Origin: Actinomycetes bacterium
Lineage (GTDB): Bacteria > Actinomycetota > Acidimicrobiia > UBA5794
NCBI GenBank assembly: GCA_030598305.1
Contig: JAUVQC010000072.1
Coordinates: forward strand, 1-6,673
DNA length: 6,673 bases
Direction of reading: 5' to 3'
Numbering within the stretch: position 1 is the first letter of the stretch; each line of letters opens with the position of its first letter. Positions 4,823 through 6,673 of this stretch are shown piece after piece. Under the pieces are notes generated by a model that was not told the origin of the DNA, did no database searches, and saw nothing but the letters and a program-made list of their open reading frames with translations. A program made the position numbers and the translations under genes.

Positions 4823-6673
4823 TCACCCCAGGTCGGTCGCTTCGTCGAAACGCTTCCGGATCTGGATGAATCGGTCAGCCATTGCGACCTCGTCCTCATC
4901 GAAGGACGCCAGAGCCTGCTTCTGGGCGATGTAATCGATGTTCTGGACCCCAGCCTTGGACTGAAGCATGCGCCACGCCTTGCGACGTTCGACGGCGAAC
5001 AACACGAGCTGTCGTGAACAAGCAATCGGATTGACGTTTCCTTCGCCATCCTCGATCTCGATGAAAACGTTGAAGTCCTCCACGTAGGACCGATGCGTCG
5101 GGTCAAGCACCTTGCGCTTGACTACATCGTCCTGGGTGATGAGAAGCAACATGTCATCGAGATGCACCATTGCGGACGTGTCCTTTGCCGGCTTCACATG
5201 GCGGCGGAAACGCGCCTCGGTTGTTGCAAAGTGTGCCACCGTGTATGCGTACGTCCTATCGGTCAACTTCGATGTGATCTGGGTCCAATCCCGGTCACGA
5301 TTCGAGTTACCCGAGATGTCGAGAGCTTCCTCGTACGTCTCTCCCCTGGACGGGTCGAATACGAACTGGGGTATTGACCTGGCGTCACGCACGAGACCGG
5401 CCTGGAGCGTCGAGACATCGTCTGCGATGCCGTGCTCGGGCTGACAGGATGTGTAGCTCTGGATGAACGACGTACCCCGATAGTCAAGGGCGTTGACGAT
5501 CGCCTTGTAGAACTGGGCTGCATTCGCAAGTGATACCTGGGCGACGAACGGCGAACCGTGGCCGGAGATGAATGTCTCCGCGACACCCTTCTTCTCCGTG
5601 AACTTGCCCTCGGACGCAGCGCCGAACTGGTTCATGTCCCCACCACCGGGCATCGGAGTCGAATCCGAGTTCTGACCACCGGTGTTCGAGTACACCTGTG
5701 TATCGAGCATCAGCAGCTTCACATTCGGACGGTTCTGGAGGATGACCTTCGACACATTCTGATAGCCGATGTCGCCCATGCCGCCATCTCCGCCGATGGC
5801 CCACGCCTTGGGGAGTTCCCTGATCTCACGGGGAGTCATCTGGGCGTCGGTGAGGTGGGTCATCTCGAAGTAGCCCTCATCGCTGACACCTACACCAAGC
5901 ATCAGCGTATCAGCGAGACGCTCAGGGATCACCGAGCGTGCCGCATGGTCCTGGATGAAGCTCTCTCCCAGCAACCACGTGATCGTCGCACCGTCCTGGA
6001 ACAGCGAATTCATCCACGGGTACGGATGAGGGTTGTTCGGCGGCGTCGAGCCATACACAGTGTTACAGCCGGTGTGTGCTCCCATCGCCATCACAGACAT
6101 ACCGTTCGGCGTCGTCCCGTCAAGTGCCTGGAGGTCCCTGTGGTTGAACGCGTCCTGGCGCATCGTCACGACAAGTGCGTCGACGATGTCCTGATCCGTC
6201 ACGTATCCGTACGCATCGATACGTGCCTCTGTGTCCTCGATTGTTTCTCCGCCAAGGCCCAGCAGTGTGTGGGCAACCAGCATGCGGAGTCTTTCGTAGC
6301 CTGCCTCGTCGAGAGCCATGACCTCGCCGAGCATCTTGAGGCCATGCTCCTCCATATCGAGGGCCTTCTGGTCAAGACGATCAGCCTTTGCGTGATACAA
6401 GGGACGCATGTATGCCTCGGTGAGTGATGCCACCGCGCGTAGCACGCTCTTTTCTCCACAACCGGCACACGCGCCGTCGCCACTGACGAGAGCCTCGTAA
6501 TTGGAGCGCACCATGAGATGGTTCTTGAGGTGGGCCGCGGAGGATTCCACGGGATCTTCCGGATCGAACCGGCCCAGATACTTCTCGGGCGTGTCCGGGA
6601 GCAGCTCCAGGAAGTTCGTACCAGAGACATGGTCAGCATTGATAGCCGGTGTCTCCACTGCCATTTCGAGGGC
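4823..6673 (-). CDS. Pyruvate (2-oxoacid):ferredoxin oxidoreductase, TPP-binding/[4Fe-4S] C-terminal part, partial at 5' end
   Basis: The frame is open to the right edge, giving 616 visible residues; positions here count from the Met at 6664. The family oxidises pyruvate and CoA to acetyl-CoA and CO2, passing electrons to ferredoxin or flavodoxin. Cysteines C66 and C69 (CAGCGE), C200 (GCNTVYG) and C407 (TSCQPEHG) match the four ligands of the proximal [4Fe-4S] cluster. GGDGGMGDIG (291-300) and VYSNTGGQ (324-331) form the TPP/Mg site, and PWMNSLFQD (216-224) is also typical. C69 and C200 are about 130 residues apart, against roughly 25 in classical PFOR, implying a Cys-free insertion of about 100 residues. 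The Met at 6664 is preceded in frame by Ala-Leu-Glu, so it is probably internal to a NifJ-like multidomain protein whose other domains lie beyond the edge. A separate beta subunit is less likely but possible. Pyruvate is the probable substrate, not proven. Confidence 0.9.
   Translation of the reverse strand, partial: ALEMAVETPAINADHVSGTNFLELLPDTPEKYLGRFDPEDPVESSAAHLKNHLMVRSNYEALVSGDGACAGCGEKSVLRAVASLTEAYMRPLYHAKADRLDQKALDMEEHGLKMLGEVMALDEAGYERLRMLVAHTLLGLGGETIEDTEARIDAYGYVTDQDIVDALVVTMRQDAFNHRDLQALDGTTPNGMSVMAMGAHTGCNTVYGSTPPNNPHPYPWMNSLFQDGATITWLLGESFIQDHAARSVIPERLADTLMLGVGVSDEGYFEMTHLTDAQMTPREIRELPKAWAIGGDGGMGDIGYQNVSKVILQNRPNVKLLMLDTQVYSNTGGQNSDSTPMPGGGDMNQFGAASEGKFTEKKGVAETFISGHGSPFVAQVSLANAAQFYKAIVNALDYRGTSFIQSYTSCQPEHGIADDVSTLQAGLVRDARSIPQFVFDPSRGETYEEALDISGNSNRDRDWTQITSKLTDRTYAYTVAHFATTEARFRRHVKPAKDTSAMVHLDDMLLLITQDDVVKRKVLDPTHRSYVEDFNVFIEIEDGEGNVNPIACSRQLVLFAVERRKAWRMLQSKAGVQNIDYIAQKQALASFDEDEVAMADRFIQIRKRFDEATDLG

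Noticed and set aside
4813..5106. N-terminal extension of the nnrE reading frame by 98 residues to an ATG at 5106
   Set aside because: The extension is Arg/Ser-rich, lies wholly antiframe within the well-supported oxidoreductase gene, and homology to NnrE starts at the ATG at 4812.
5558..6427. Plus-strand open frame of 289 residues
   Set aside because: It is antisense to the oxidoreductase catalytic domain, His/Arg/Val-rich and without recognisable motifs; it is a shadow of the high-GC gene.
6662..6664. ATG at 6664 as the true start of the oxidoreductase gene
   Set aside because: The frame is open to the window edge and PFOR catalytic domains are usually preceded by other domains; only 9 bases upstream are visible and none form a ribosome binding site. 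A separate subunit cannot be fully excluded.
1..6673. tRNA, rRNA, CRISPR array, transposon or toxin-antitoxin system
   Set aside because: I saw no repeated units with spacers, no transposase or integrase motifs, no terminal inverted repeats, and no RNA-gene signatures; coding sequence fills nearly all the window.

Overview
This 6.7-kb window is a compact piece of a bacterial chromosome holding six protein genes and almost no spare DNA. The organism looks like an actinobacterium, possibly a deep-branching Acidimicrobiia-type lineage. That is an inference from the moderately high GC content, the style of the proteins, the presence of pyruvate:ferredoxin oxidoreductase, and a GAAC-N4-GTTC LexA box of the Gram-positive/actinobacterial type. 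I cannot name a genus. There are no tRNAs, rRNAs, CRISPR arrays or mobile elements.

Layout. (1) 1-494, plus strand: the C-terminal end of a YyaL/DUF255 (thioredoxin-domain plus six-hairpin) protein, cut by the left edge. (2) 491-766, minus strand: a 91-residue protein with two predicted membrane segments, convergent with gene 1; the two stop codons share one CTAG. (3) 884-1912, plus strand: an HSL-type alpha/beta-hydrolase (esterase/lipase), divergent from gene 2. (4) 1895-3946, minus strand: a UvrD/PcrA/Rep-like SF1A DNA helicase, convergent with gene 3 with an 18-bp overlap. (5) 4060-4812, minus strand: a stand-alone NAD(P)H-hydrate epimerase (nnrE). (6) 4823-6673, minus strand: the TPP-binding, [4Fe-4S] catalytic part of a pyruvate/2-oxoacid:ferredoxin oxidoreductase, open to the right edge.

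How they work together. Genes 6 and 5 are 10 bp apart and are probably co-transcribed, joining oxidative decarboxylation of pyruvate to repair of damaged NAD(P)H. The helicase lies 113 bp further on and appears to have its own control. A perfect 8-bp inverted repeat with a 4-bp spacer (TATCGAAC / GTTCGATA, 3937-3956) covers its start codon and overlaps a plausible -10 element spaced for a leaderless transcript. This matches the known LexA SOS box and is the only perfect GAAC-N4-GTTC I found by eye. The best-supported regulatory inference is therefore that the helicase is a LexA-repressed DNA-damage gene.

I do not see a new multi-gene defence or mobile system here. Besides the SOS operator, the points most worth following up are an apparent insertion of about 100 residues within the iron-sulfur/TPP domain of the oxidoreductase and an altered glycine-rich motif in the epimerase.
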